8,079 bases of DNA from Methanimicrococcus sp. (GCA_009776675.1 WRNK01000049.1:1-8079), one strand, 5' to 3'. Positions 1 to 6,477 are shown, numbered from the stretch's first letter. Notes: a model not told the origin generated them from the sequence alone. Program-made: numbers and translations.

Positions 1-669
1 ATTATTGCAGCTGTCCAAATTAACGGTTCCAGTTTGGTTATTCCGGTAGATGCCGTTTATAACGGTCCGGCTGATTTGGTCGGCAAAACAGTTGCAACCT
101 TCCCGCCTGGGTCTATTCAAGACACGCTTTTAAAGCAATGGCTTGCTGATAATGGCATTGATTATGAAAAAGATCTCAATCTCACCAGTATGGACGCGCC
201 GGCAGCTCAAACCGCTTTACTGGCCGGTCAAATTGACGCCGTTTTCCTTCCGCATCCCTCTCCTTCCATTATTGTTCAAAGCGGATATGGAAAAATTGTC
301 ATGGATTCCGGAGAAATGGATCCGGATCACGCCTGCTGTGTTTTGGCTGTCAGCCAAGCTTTCATTGATGCTCATCCGGATGTTGTCAGAGAGATCGTAA
401 AAATCCACGTTGAAGCAACAAAATACACTCAGGAACACCCTGAAGAAGCGGCTAAATACTATTCAGAAGCAACAGACATTTCTGAAGATCTTGTTCTTGT
501 ATCCATAGGAGAATGGGATGGTCATTGGATTTCTGACCCGCATCTGATTGAAGATTTCGTTGTTTCATATGCCAAATCTCAATATGACCAAGGATTGGTT
601 CCAAAATTATTGACAAAAGAAGACCTTTTTGACACATCGTTCTATGACGATTATGTCAATGGAAATTAA
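1..669 (+). CDS. ABC transporter substrate-binding protein, NitT/TauT (SsuA/NMT1-like) type, 3' part
   Basis: The open frame enters from the left edge, so the N-terminus, including any signal peptide, is missing; 222 residues are visible before the TAA. The visible part reads as a type 2 periplasmic-binding fold of the nitrate/sulfonate/thiamine-precursor family. A 'DLVGKTVATFPPGSIQDTLL' segment near visible residues 25-45 matches the family's 'DLKGK..V....GS..H..L' region, and 'MDAPAAQTALLAGQIDAVFLP' (around 64-84) is the usual 'ALxxGQIDA' segment that lines the ligand cleft. Such proteins capture a small anion or organic ligand outside the cell and pass it to an ABC permease and ATPase, whose genes would lie upstream, outside the window. 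The ligand cannot be told from sequence; nitrate, sulfonate, pyrimidine and metal-chelate candidates are all open. A TTG at 34 is an internal Leu codon, not a start. The next gene is convergent and 815 nt away, so this is the last gene of its unit. Confidence 0.85.
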   Translation: MIAAVQINGSSLVIPVDAVYNGPADLVGKTVATFPPGSIQDTLLKQWLADNGIDYEKDLNLTSMDAPAAQTALLAGQIDAVFLPHPSPSIIVQSGYGKIVMDSGEMDPDHACCVLAVSQAFIDAHPDVVREIVKIHVEATKYTQEHPEEAAKYYSEATDISEDLVLVSIGEWDGHWISDPHLIEDFVVSYAKSQYDQGLVPKLLTKEDLFDTSFYDDYVNGN

Positions 670-678
670 TGCAAAATT

Positions 679-719
679 GAAAATGAGATTTTATAATTTC
701 ATTTTCCTTTTCTTTTTTT
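679..719 (+). terminator. Hairpin plus U-tract terminator after the substrate-binding protein gene
   Basis: Ten bases after the stop codon, GAAAATGAGATT (679-690) pairs with AATTTCATTTTC (695-706) around a TTAT loop. This gives 12 pairs including one G-U. A pyrimidine-rich tail (CTTTTCTTTTTTT) follows directly. In archaea the U-tract alone may be sufficient to terminate. Confidence 0.7.
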
Positions 720-820
720 AATTTGTTTTGATTCGTTTGATTACGTTTTTGATTTTTGTTTCGATTCATTTGATCATTGTTTGGTTTTGTTTGATTTTGT
801 TTGATTTTTGTTTTAAACCC

Positions 821-939
821 GAAACATCATTTCTCCCGATGTTGTTAAAAGACGGGGTACGTTTTCCCTTAAAAGTGTTTGATGATTTGGAGAAAATGGT
901 ACCCCCGATTTTATTGATGTGATGTAAGAATGATGTTTC
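821..939. repeat. Nested palindromic element, copy A (~119 nt)
   Basis: The outer arms GAAACATCATT (821-831) and AATGATGTTTC (929-939) are perfect inverted repeats. Inside them, a second imperfect pair of arms (about 847-866 and 888-914) is centred on GGGGTAC/GGTACCCCC with flanking A/T tracts. Copy B at 1336-1454 has the same order, spacing and many identical words, including ACCCGAAACATCA, TTTGATGATTT, GGTACCCCCG and AATGATGTTT. Both copies are preceded by T/G-rich DNA containing TTTGGTTTTGTTT. The element could be a MITE-like unit or a long structured RNA; no transposase is present in the window. Confidence 0.75.
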
Positions 940-977
940 AATTTTCTTTTTTCAATTATAAAACCCAAATCAACCAC

Positions 978-1016
978 CCGTTCGATCAGTCGCCCTAAGG
1001 CGGCTGAATCGAACGG
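978..1016. repeat. Strong GC-richer hairpin (REP-like inverted repeat)
   Basis: CCGTTCGATCAGTCGCC (978-994) pairs with GGCGGCTGAATCGAACGG (999-1016) around a CTAA loop, leaving a single bulged A and one G-T pair. It is much richer in G+C than its surroundings. Neither strand has a U-tract directly after it, so it does not look like an ordinary terminator. It lies 39 nt past the end of palindrome copy A. Confidence 0.7.
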
Positions 1017-1155
1017 CTTCACCCCAATAAAAATAAATGAAAAAAAATTCAAATCCGTTTTTTTTGTTTTGCGTTAGAGATGGCAGCAATCACAGAAATC
1101 GAAACAAAATTCAATAACAGAAATCATAAAAAAATATTTTTTTTTTTTGAAAACG

Positions 1156-1202
1156 CTCAAATTTTGCTTTCATCCGCTACGCTACTGAAAACAAAATTTG
1201 AG
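1156..1202. repeat. Hairpin with 11-bp outer stem
   Basis: CTCAAATTTTG (1156-1166) and CAAAATTTGAG (1192-1202) are perfect inverted repeats. One mismatch and a five-pair inner stem (TTTCA/TGAAA) enclose a 13-nt loop, TCCGCTACGCTAC. A run of 12 T lies just upstream on the + strand (1137-1148), and the 35-nt tandem repeats begin 12 nt downstream. Confidence 0.65.
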
Positions 1203-1213
1203 GGGGTTTGGAT

Positions 1214-1318
1214 GTTTTTGGTAGAAAGGGTTATTGAAATTTGACTTTGTTTTTGGTAGAAAAGGTTATTGAAATTTGATTTTGTTTTTGGCAGAAAAGG
1301 TTATTGAAATTTGGTTTT
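1214..1318. repeat. 35-nt tandem repeat, three units
   Basis: Three consecutive units start at 1214, 1249 and 1284, each exactly 35 nt. Each begins GTTTTTGG(T/C)AGAAA and continues through GGTTATTGAAATTTG. They differ at only a few positions. A fourth unit is begun at 1319 and lost after about seven bases, where it runs into palindrome copy B. I see no stable internal fold or covariation in the unit. Confidence 0.85.
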
Positions 1319-1335
1319 GTTTTTTGTTTAACACC

Positions 1336-1454
1336 CGAAACATCACTTTCCTCGAAATGATTCAAAAATGGGGTACATTTTTCCTTAATGCTATTTGATG
1401 ATTTTAGGAAAACGGTACCCCCGTTTTTATTGATATGATACGAAAATGATGTTT
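1336..1454. repeat. Nested palindromic element, copy B (~118 nt)
   Basis: The outer arms AAACATCACTTTC (1338-1350) and GAAAATGATGTTT (1442-1454) match at 12 of 13 positions. The inner arms (about 1364-1385 and 1405-1429) carry GGGGTAC and GGTACCCCCG flanked by A/T tracts. Size and layout match copy A at 821-939. It begins 30 nt past the end of the feo operon on the minus strand, where a folded transcript could protect or terminate the feo mRNA (inference). Confidence 0.75.
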
Positions 1455-1484
1455 AGGATTTGGTTGTTGATATAAGGCGGTCAT

Positions 1485-1763
1485 TCATTTAGATAAACGA
1501 ATCACATTTAGCTCTTTTTTTGCTTGTTCTTCCGATGAATGAGAATCCTTGCAACTCTCGTCGGATGCCTTCAATTGACAGCTGTTGCATGATAATTGAG
1601 AACGGCTGCCTCCAAAACGTTGAGGACAGCTGCTGCTGCTTGAACATTGGCTGCATGCGACATCTCCTTTTAATAATTTGAGAATTTGGCGAATGAATAT
1701 AAACGCTGCAAAAAGAAGGATACTGTAAACTAAAAGCTGCGGAAGAATTGAAGAATCAATCAT
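1485..1763 (-). CDS. FeoB-associated Cys-rich small membrane protein
   Basis: This 92-residue protein has one N-terminal membrane helix (about residues 7-30, rich in L, I, A and F). A short basic stretch follows, then a Cys-rich tail starting 'CSQCSSSSSC' with further cysteines near 59, 62 and 71. That layout, directly after feoB, is the hallmark of the FeoB-associated Cys-rich membrane protein family. Members of this kind are thought to assist ferrous iron transport, perhaps by binding iron on the cytoplasmic face, but their biochemistry is poorly defined. The C-terminal 30 residues are charged and poorly conserved in type. The ATG at 1763 has a good Shine-Dalgarno (GAGGG, 7-nt spacing). It lies 77 nt after the feoB stop, so it is probably the last gene of a feoA-feoB-this operon. 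Confidence 0.8.
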   Translation of the reverse strand: MIDSSILPQLLVYSILLFAAFIFIRQILKLLKGDVACSQCSSSSSCPQRFGGSRSQLSCNSCQLKASDESCKDSHSSEEQAKKELNVIRLSK

Positions 1764-1840
1764 AAGATATCCCTCTTTTTATCTTTTTTATCACTTTTAT
1801 CATTTATACCATACTCCATGAATTTATTCTCAACCATGCC

Positions 1841-3991
1841 TCATATCAGATACGCTGTCACAAATAAACCGACACGATAGGCAACAAAAGCCAAAATATA
1901 AGCCGCTGCTGTCTGATAAGCGACTGCAAAAATTGTCCATTTCCAACTGTTTAGCTCGCGCTTCGTTGTCACTAAAGCGGCAATGCACGGAAGATACAAG
2001 AGTGTAAAAACCATGAAAGCCATAGCGCTTGCGGGTGTAAATGCCGCCTGAAATTCCGCCGGCGTGTACATGATATTAACGGCGGAAACAATAAATTCTT
2101 TTGAAACAAATCCGGTCAGCAAAGAAACTGTTGCGCGCCAATCACCAAAGCCGAGCGGTTCAAACAGAGGCGCTGCAACCGATCCGACAACACCTAAAAT
2201 ACTCTCGGATGTATTTGAAACGCTGTTGAATGAAAAATCGTATCCTTGCGCAAACCAGATCACAACAGACATCAACAAAATGATCGTACCGGCGCGGATA
2301 ACGAAACCGCGTATTTTCTCCCAAACGTGTTTTAAGTAAGAGTATAAATCGGGAAGGCGATAGGGCGGAAGTTCCATGATAAACGGCGATTCCGGTCCTT
2401 TAAAAATCGTCTTTTTAAACAGCCATGCTGAAAAAACGGCAACCAAAATACCCAAAACATAAAGCGAAAGCATGACCAAACCTTGATACGCCGCAAAGAA
2501 TGTGCCGACAAACAAAACATAAATCGGCAATCGAGCGCTGCATGACATAAAAGGTGTTACCAGAATCGTTGTTTTGCGGTCAGTTTCATTATCCAGCATT
2601 CTTGCCGTCATCAAAGCCGGAACGGAACAGCCAAATCCGATCAGCATCGGAATAAAACTTTTTCCGGAAAGACCGAGCTTGGCAAAAACCCGATCCATTA
2701 AAAAAGCCACACGCGCCAAATATCCTGTATCTTCTAAGAGTGTCAGGAAAAGGAATAAGATCAGCAACTGCGGAATAAAGACAAGTATGCCGCCGACGCC
2801 GGCAATAACACCTTGAATCATGAGACTTGACATCCATACCGCCGTCCCCGTAGAATCAAACCAATTCTGAATGAAATCGGCGAGAATTTCGTTAAAAAAC
2901 GTTTCGATGATACCGGAGAAAAACAAGCTGATAGAGCCGAATGATAAATAAAAAATAATGCCCATCAGCGCTAAAAAAATCGGGATTCCAAGCCACCTGT
3001 GCGTCAAAAGCCGGTCAATTTTTTCCGAACGTTCTTGCTGAAGGCTTTTTTCACCACCGGACACAGTTGCTGCAACAATTTGTTCAATTTGTGCATATAT
3101 TTCAGCAGAATGCTCATCATAGTCAATTTGTTCAACATTTTTCAAAACGCTCGGATCAAACATCTTGGACGGTTCGATAGCATCGGTTATCTTAGCCGTT
3201 TCGGCTGTTTCAGTTATTTCAGCTGTTTCGGCTGTTTCAGCTATTTCAGACGTTTCGGCTGTTTCAGTTATTTCAGCTGTTTCAGTTATTTCAGACGTTT
3301 TGGCTGCTTCGGTCTTTTTAATCATTTCCGTCTTTTCAACTGTTTCGTCATTATTTTTAGCAAATTCCGGAGACACGTTGCAGCCGCCATTGAAATATTT
3401 GGAGCTGCCGTCTAAAATGGCGTTGATTTTTTGAATCAGCTTTTCAATGCCGTTTTTTGAAGCATTTTTTGAGCGCTTTTCAATTATATAGGATATATCC
3501 GGAAAAATGCCTTTTCCCAAAACGGCTGAAATCGGAACGATGGGAGCACCAATCATCTGCGACATTTTCTCAAAATCGATCACGGTTCCGTTTTGTTCAA
3601 CTTCATCCATCATATTTAAAGCAATAACTATCGGGCAGCCGAGTTTTTTGAGCTGGAAGGTTAAATAGAGATTTCTCTCTAGGTTGGTGGCATCAACAAT
3701 ATTAACCACAAGATCCGGTTTTTCATTAATAATAAAATTGTGTGCAACAATTTCTTCTGCAGAATACGGCGTTAGAGAATAAATTCCCGGCAAATCAACA
3801 ACGTTTACAGTTTCGGTCTCACCCGGACAATTTGGTTTTTCCTTAATGTATTTGCCGACTTTCTTTTCAATTGTAACGCCGCCCCAATTGCCGACTTGCT
3901 GATTGGATTTTGTGAGGCGATTGAATAGCGTTGTTTTGCCGCAATTCGGATTTCCGATAAGTGCGATTGTATATTTCACAAAATCGGACAT
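1841..3991 (-). CDS. feoB: Ferrous iron transporter FeoB
   Basis: This 716-residue Fe(II) transporter has an N-terminal cytoplasmic GTPase domain and a polytopic membrane domain. G1 is GNPNCGKT (13-20), the switch I region is GNWGGVT (34-40; Pro is more usual at the fourth position), G3 is DLPG (66-69), G4 is NMMD (126-129) and G5 is SAV (155-157). The spacer between G domain and membrane carries an unusual Glu/Thr/Ala-rich repeat (about 230-270) before the conserved 'ERSEKIDRLL' helix (320-329) leading into the first membrane segment. The membrane part shows two gate-like blocks with GFGCSVPAL (452-460) and SCSARLP (483-489), both with the expected Cys. The start codon shares one base with the feoA stop (TAATG), and its GGAGG ribosome binding site lies inside the feoA 3' end, so translation is probably coupled. 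No frameshift is visible. Confidence 0.97.
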   Translation of the reverse strand: MSDFVKYTIALIGNPNCGKTTLFNRLTKSNQQVGNWGGVTIEKKVGKYIKEKPNCPGETETVNVVDLPGIYSLTPYSAEEIVAHNFIINEKPDLVVNIVDATNLERNLYLTFQLKKLGCPIVIALNMMDEVEQNGTVIDFEKMSQMIGAPIVPISAVLGKGIFPDISYIIEKRSKNASKNGIEKLIQKINAILDGSSKYFNGGCNVSPEFAKNNDETVEKTEMIKKTEAAKTSEITETAEITETAETSEIAETAETAEITETAETAKITDAIEPSKMFDPSVLKNVEQIDYDEHSAEIYAQIEQIVAATVSGGEKSLQQERSEKIDRLLTHRWLGIPIFLALMGIIFYLSFGSISLFFSGIIETFFNEILADFIQNWFDSTGTAVWMSSLMIQGVIAGVGGILVFIPQLLILFLFLTLLEDTGYLARVAFLMDRVFAKLGLSGKSFIPMLIGFGCSVPALMTARMLDNETDRKTTILVTPFMSCSARLPIYVLFVGTFFAAYQGLVMLSLYVLGILVAVFSAWLFKKTIFKGPESPFIMELPPYRLPDLYSYLKHVWEKIRGFVIRAGTIILLMSVVIWFAQGYDFSFNSVSNTSESILGVVGSVAAPLFEPLGFGDWRATVSLLTGFVSKEFIVSAVNIMYTPAEFQAAFTPASAMAFMVFTLLYLPCIAALVTTKRELNSWKWTIFAVAYQTAAAYILAFVAYRVGLFVTAYLI
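3178..3306 (-). repeat. Low-complexity Glu/Thr/Ala codon repeat inside feoB
   Basis: A degenerate 9-base repeat, whose longer period of about 27 bases encodes units such as TETAETSEI, AETAETAEI and TETAETAKI, fills about 40 codons of feoB. It is entirely in frame and falls in the spacer between the GTPase and membrane domains, so length changes in multiples of three would probably be tolerated. The opposite strand also reads open through this repeat, but that is a by-product of the repeat. Confidence 0.85.
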
Positions 3992-4278
3992 TATGCCGTC
4001 TCCTCCAATGAGATGTCTTGTGATCGTGAGCGAGAGCCTTCTTTAAGGCAAACCGCCTCAACAACAATACTTGAAGCTTCTTTCTTTCGAATCGAAAGCG
4101 TATATTGGCGAATTTTTAAAACCATCGGATCACCTAACGGTGCAACTTTAACCACTTCAATAATCGTTCCGGGAGTTACACCCATGCACAGCAATCTGTT
4201 TTTTAAAATATTGTTTCCGCTGATGTTTACAACTTTGCAGACATGACCGGGTTTTACGGTGTCCAATGTTTCAACCAT
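3991..4278 (-). CDS. feoA: FeoA, SH3-like partner of FeoB
   Basis: This 95-residue cytoplasmic protein is the first gene of the feo operon. Residues 1-75 read as a complete FeoA SH3-like beta barrel: 'LDTVKPGHVCKVVNI' at the start, 'LKNRLLCMGVTPGTIIEV' in the middle (the family's 'RL..MG..PG..I.V' signature), and 'PLGDPMVLKIRQYTLSIRKKEA' near the end. FeoA proteins are small regulators or partners of FeoB, probably acting on its GTPase or transport activity. About 18 charged residues (SRSRSQDISLEETA) extend beyond the usual end; this tail also encodes the feoB ribosome binding site, so it may be kept partly for coupling. A GTGAT element 5 nt before the ATG can pair with the 3' end of archaeal 16S rRNA. 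Confidence 0.95.
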   Translation of the reverse strand: MVETLDTVKPGHVCKVVNISGNNILKNRLLCMGVTPGTIIEVVKVAPLGDPMVLKIRQYTLSIRKKEASSIVVEAVCLKEGSRSRSQDISLEETA

Positions 4279-4317
4279 TTTTTATCACATTATATTGATA
4301 TTATTTGTTTTGTATAG

Positions 4318-4344
4318 CGTATATTTTTTGATTAGATCAAAAAA
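4318..4344 (-). promoter_or_regulatory. Candidate feoA promoter with overlapping palindromic operator
   Basis: On the minus strand an AAAAAATATACG box lies about 40-50 nt before the feoA ATG and would place the transcription start about 20 nt upstream of it. Overlapping it is a perfect palindrome: TTTTTTGAT (4324-4332), spacer TAG, ATCAAAAAA (4336-4344). A repressor bound here would block TBP. An iron-dependent regulator of the DtxR or Fur type is a natural guess for feo genes, but the motif is not a consensus I recognise. Confidence 0.5.
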
Positions 4345-4378
4345 TTTCGGTTAAGCGAATATTTTGGTTGACGACGTG

Positions 4379-4390
4379 AATATATATAAA
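4379..4390 (+). promoter_or_regulatory. Candidate TATA box for the AIR-synthase-related gene
   Basis: AATATATATAAA is a good archaeal TATA match and would start transcription near 4412, giving a leader of about 100 nt. The later part of this leader is an A-rich purine tract, including three GAAAAAAA units at 4467-4490. No clear Shine-Dalgarno precedes the ATG at 4512. Confidence 0.4.
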
Positions 4391-4466
4391 GATAATGGAA
4401 AACAGAAAATATGAAATCAAAAGCCATAACATTAAGAAAAACGTAAGAATGAATAAAAGGAAAGAA

Positions 4467-4498
4467 GAAAAAAAGAAAAAAAGAAAAAAAGAAAAATA
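4467..4498 (+). repeat. GAAAAAAA microsatellite in the 5' leader
   Basis: Three exact 8-nt GAAAAAAA units (4467, 4475 and 4483) are followed by a degenerate fourth, ending 13 nt before the start codon of the AIR-synthase-related gene. The position suggests slippage could change leader length. Confidence 0.8.
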
Positions 4499-4511
4499 AA
4501 AGAGCACAACC

Positions 4512-5936
4512 ATGGATTTAGAAGGATACGCCAAAAAACAAATACAGTCCGATGAAAATGTTTGGAAGTTGGCTGAAAAAATAAAAGAAATAAAAGAACT
4601 CTCCGATGAGGAGGCTTTATCTTTAGCGAATGCCGTTTTTGAAGAAACGAAATCCGCCCTTTCCGTCAAAGGAGATGTTTTTGCCTACCAAAAAGCCGAT
4701 GTCGGCATGGGGCAATTCGGCGTCGGTTCCCGCGGCATCGGAGATTTTTACGTCCATCAAAAAATCGGAGAAATCATCGGAAAAACAGACGCTGTTTTAG
4801 ATTCTTCAAATGCCGATGATTCGGGTGTTGTTTACATCAAAAAAGAAGAGATAAAGCAACAATCTCAGCGCTCTCAGCAATCACCACAATCACAACCTTC
4901 TCAACCCTCTCATCAATCCCCCGAATTTTTAGTCTTAACCGTTGACGGCATACATTCCCGCCTCAGCAGTTTTCCGTTCCTTTCCGGCTTTCATGTGGCA
5001 AAAGCCGCTCTCCGTGACATTTATGTGATGGGATCAAAGCCGCTTGCCATGCTTTCTGACATTCATGTTGCCGATGATGGTGATGTTGCCATGATTTTTG
5101 ATCATCTGGCAGGCATTTCCGCCGTTTCCGAATTAACGGGAATCCCTTTGATTACGGGAAGCACACTTCGAATCGGCGGCGATATGGTAATCGGCGAGCG
5201 AATGACGGGATGCGTTGGTGCGGCAGGCGTCGCCGATTGCATAACCGCACGAAACAAAGCCATCCCGGGTGACGTCATATTGATGACACAAGGATCCGGC
5301 GGTGGAACAATTACAACAGCTGCGATTTATTCGGGATATGAAAAAGCCAAAGAAGTCGTTGATAAAACGCTGAACGTGGATTTTTTAAAAGCCGTCAAAA
5401 CCCTGATCGATCAAAATCTTCATCAAAAAATTCATGTGATGACGGATGTAACAAATGGCGGCATCCGCGGAGACGCTCTTGAAATTTCAAAAGAAGCAGA
5501 TGTCCGCCTCGTCTTTGAAGATACGATTCTTGAAAAATGTATTGAGCCGATGATTTTAGAAATGCTCGATACTTTCAAAATAGATTTCAGAGGCGTTTCA
5601 ATTGATTCTCTTCTTGTCATTTGCTCACCCGATGACGCAAAAGAAGTGATTCAAGCCGTTTCAAAAATCGGCGTCAAAATATACACCGTGGGGTACGTTG
5701 AGAAAAGAGATGCGAAAAAATACAACACCGCCCTCATCCAAGATGGAAAAGAGACGGAATTTACTCCGCTTTTCAGAGAAGCCGCCTATACGCCTTTAAA
5801 GAAAGCGATCGGCGAAAAAATACCTCTTGATTTTGATCAAATGAAAACAAAAGTTGACGAGGCTGCGAAAGCTGCGGTTTTAAAGCGAAATAAAATAGTC
5901 GCTCAGATTAAAGAAAGAGAAAAAGAAATAGAATGA
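4512..5936 (+). CDS. AIR synthase-related (PurM/SelD-like) protein of methanogens
   Basis: The 474-residue protein has the two-domain ATP-binding fold shared by PurM, SelD, HypE and ThiL. After a helical N-terminus (1-60) come a Gly-rich 'VGSRGIGD' (71-78), 'LTVDGIHSRLSSFPF' (142-156) with the metal- or ATP-binding Asp, 'LRDIYVMGSKPLAMLSDI' (167-184, the conserved helix of the family), 'GGDMVIGERMTG' (222-233) and 'MTDVTNGGIRGDALEIS' (310-326). These match archaeal selenophosphate-synthetase-related proteins, some labelled methanogenesis markers; the substrate is unknown to me. No catalytic Cys/Sec like that of SelD is evident near the N-terminus, so true selenophosphate synthase activity is unlikely. 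A Gln/Ser-rich low-complexity segment (about 114-136) interrupts the first domain, and the C-terminus ends in a highly charged helix. The ATG at 4512 is the first start after an in-frame stop at 4497. It is divergent from feoA and shares a 233-nt control region with it. Confidence 0.85.
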   Translation: MDLEGYAKKQIQSDENVWKLAEKIKEIKELSDEEALSLANAVFEETKSALSVKGDVFAYQKADVGMGQFGVGSRGIGDFYVHQKIGEIIGKTDAVLDSSNADDSGVVYIKKEEIKQQSQRSQQSPQSQPSQPSHQSPEFLVLTVDGIHSRLSSFPFLSGFHVAKAALRDIYVMGSKPLAMLSDIHVADDGDVAMIFDHLAGISAVSELTGIPLITGSTLRIGGDMVIGERMTGCVGAAGVADCITARNKAIPGDVILMTQGSGGGTITTAAIYSGYEKAKEVVDKTLNVDFLKAVKTLIDQNLHQKIHVMTDVTNGGIRGDALEISKEADVRLVFEDTILEKCIEPMILEMLDTFKIDFRGVSIDSLLVICSPDDAKEVIQAVSKIGVKIYTVGYVEKRDAKKYNTALIQDGKETEFTPLFREAAYTPLKKAIGEKIPLDFDQMKTKVDEAAKAAVLKRNKIVAQIKEREKEIE

Positions 5937-5943
5937 AAATGAG

Positions 5944-5997
5944 ATGAAAATAAAGAAAAAGAATGTTTTTTATGACTTCTGTCGAAATCATGAAATC
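5944..5997 (-). terminator. Terminator hairpin at the toxin gene end (repeated module, copy 1)
   Basis: On the minus strand ATGATTTC (5991-5984) pairs with GAAGTCAT (5979-5972) around a GACA loop, with one G-U pair that is a mismatch on the other strand. The sequence after it is T-rich (5963-5944). The hairpin starts only a few bases after the toxin stop codon. A 25-nt core (5972-5996) recurs with one change at 7504-7528, after the cobN-like gene. Confidence 0.6.
5966..5971 (+). terminator. Possible U-tract terminator for the AIR-synthase-related gene
   Basis: A run of six T lies 30 nt after the stop codon on the plus strand. Archaeal RNA polymerase commonly terminates at such tracts without a hairpin. 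The hairpin immediately downstream belongs more convincingly to the opposite strand. Confidence 0.35.
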
Positions 5998-6466
5998 ATT
6001 CGCTTAGGTCTGTTATATTATTTATTATAAAATCAATATCACAAAACAGTATTTTAAATCCCTTTTTATGCAGTCTTAATGCTCTGTTTGCTTTTTTTAT
6101 TATTTCATTTTCATCCGAAGGTTTGATTGTTACTTCCATTTTTGTATTTTTATCCATATATGTCTCTTGGATGTATTTTTTTGTTATCGGAAACATATTT
6201 TGTATCAAAAAAGCTTTCTCATGACCCATTACATTTGAAAAATGAATCCGATCACAAACATTATACCGCATTAAATCATTCGATTCTATTTTTCTGTATT
6301 TTTCGATTTGGGATGATATGGGAATGAGCCATAATATATTTTGGCAGTTTTTATCTGTAAATGCAAAAAAGCACGGTCTTTTTTTTGATGTTGTATTTTT
6401 CATTAAATAAGGATCAGGAAAATCAACAAAAAATTGATCCGAAATAAAGTAAAAAAAATGACTCAT
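5996..6466 (-). CDS. Type III toxin-antitoxin endoribonuclease toxin (ToxN/AbiQ superfamily, CptN-like)
   Basis: The 156-residue protein begins 'MSHFFYFISDQFF' and carries 'RPCFFAF' (30-36), 'WLIPISSQIEKY' (46-57), 'CDRIHFSNVMGHEKAFLIQN' (71-90) with 'MFPITKKYI' after it, and 'ANRALRLHKKG' (126-136). This order matches my knowledge of type III toxins: a small compact beta-barrel RNase whose 'P-[LI]-S-S' segment contributes to the active site. Such enzymes cut RNA, including the precursor of their own antitoxin RNA, and are held inactive by the processed RNA repeats. The decisive support is context: two RNA repeats with pseudoknot potential and a terminator lie immediately upstream. The ATG at 6466 is preferred, with GGGGG 6 nt before it. 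The frame extends 18 codons upstream to 6520, but that part overlaps the terminator hairpin. CptN is the closest subfamily I recall; TenpN is an alternative. No inactivating lesion is visible. Confidence 0.85.
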   Translation of the reverse strand: MSHFFYFISDQFFVDFPDPYLMKNTTSKKRPCFFAFTDKNCQNILWLIPISSQIEKYRKIESNDLMRYNVCDRIHFSNVMGHEKAFLIQNMFPITKKYIQETYMDKNTKMEVTIKPSDENEIIKKANRALRLHKKGFKILFCDIDFIINNITDLSE

Positions 6467-6477
6467 AATCTTCCCCC

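Larger units (their letters stand above)
670..1484. other. Gene-poor, structure-rich convergent intergenic region
   Basis: These 815 nt lie between two converging transcription units. Short reading frames at 728-922 (+) and 813-1052 (-) show no recognisable protein and run through palindromic DNA, so I see no gene. Content in order: a terminator (679-719); a T/G-rich stretch of degenerate TTTGAT/TTTTG repeats (about 720-815); nested palindrome copy A (821-939); a GC-richer hairpin (978-1016); an A/T-rich stretch with a run of 12 T at 1137-1148; a second hairpin (1156-1202); three 35-nt tandem repeats (1214-1318); and nested palindrome copy B (1336-1454). The density of inverted and direct repeats suggests decayed or miniature mobile elements, or structured RNA. 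Confidence 0.7.

Noticed and set aside
34..36. TTG at 34 as the start of the substrate-binding protein
   Set aside because: The frame is open to the window edge and the family is much longer, so this is an internal Leu codon in a truncated gene.
978..1016. tRNA or attachment-site remnant suggested by GTTCGAT
   Set aside because: The whole element folds as a single hairpin with a CTAA loop; there is no acceptor stem, D arm or anticodon arm.
728..1052. Two short overlapping frames in the convergent region (728-922 + and 813-1052 -)
   Set aside because: Both run through the palindromic element and T/G-rich DNA, with no recognisable domain or ribosome binding site.
1214..1318. 35-nt repeats as a second type III antitoxin array
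   Set aside because: The period is tempting, but the unit has no convincing stem or pseudoknot, no covariation, and no toxin gene beside it.
1214..1318. CRISPR array
   Set aside because: The repeats are contiguous with no unique spacers, and no cas gene is present. The same reasoning excludes the 51-nt antitoxin repeats.
2999..3434. Plus-strand reading frames opposite feoB, rich in Phe/Gly or Val/Ser
   Set aside because: They arise from the opposite strand of the feoB repeat; no ribosome binding site and no family resemblance.
4337..4669. Minus-strand frame of 110 codons with a Phe/Leu-rich hydrophobic middle
   Set aside because: It is the complement of the A-rich leader and overlaps the start of the AIR-synthase-related gene; the hydrophobicity comes from poly-T codons.
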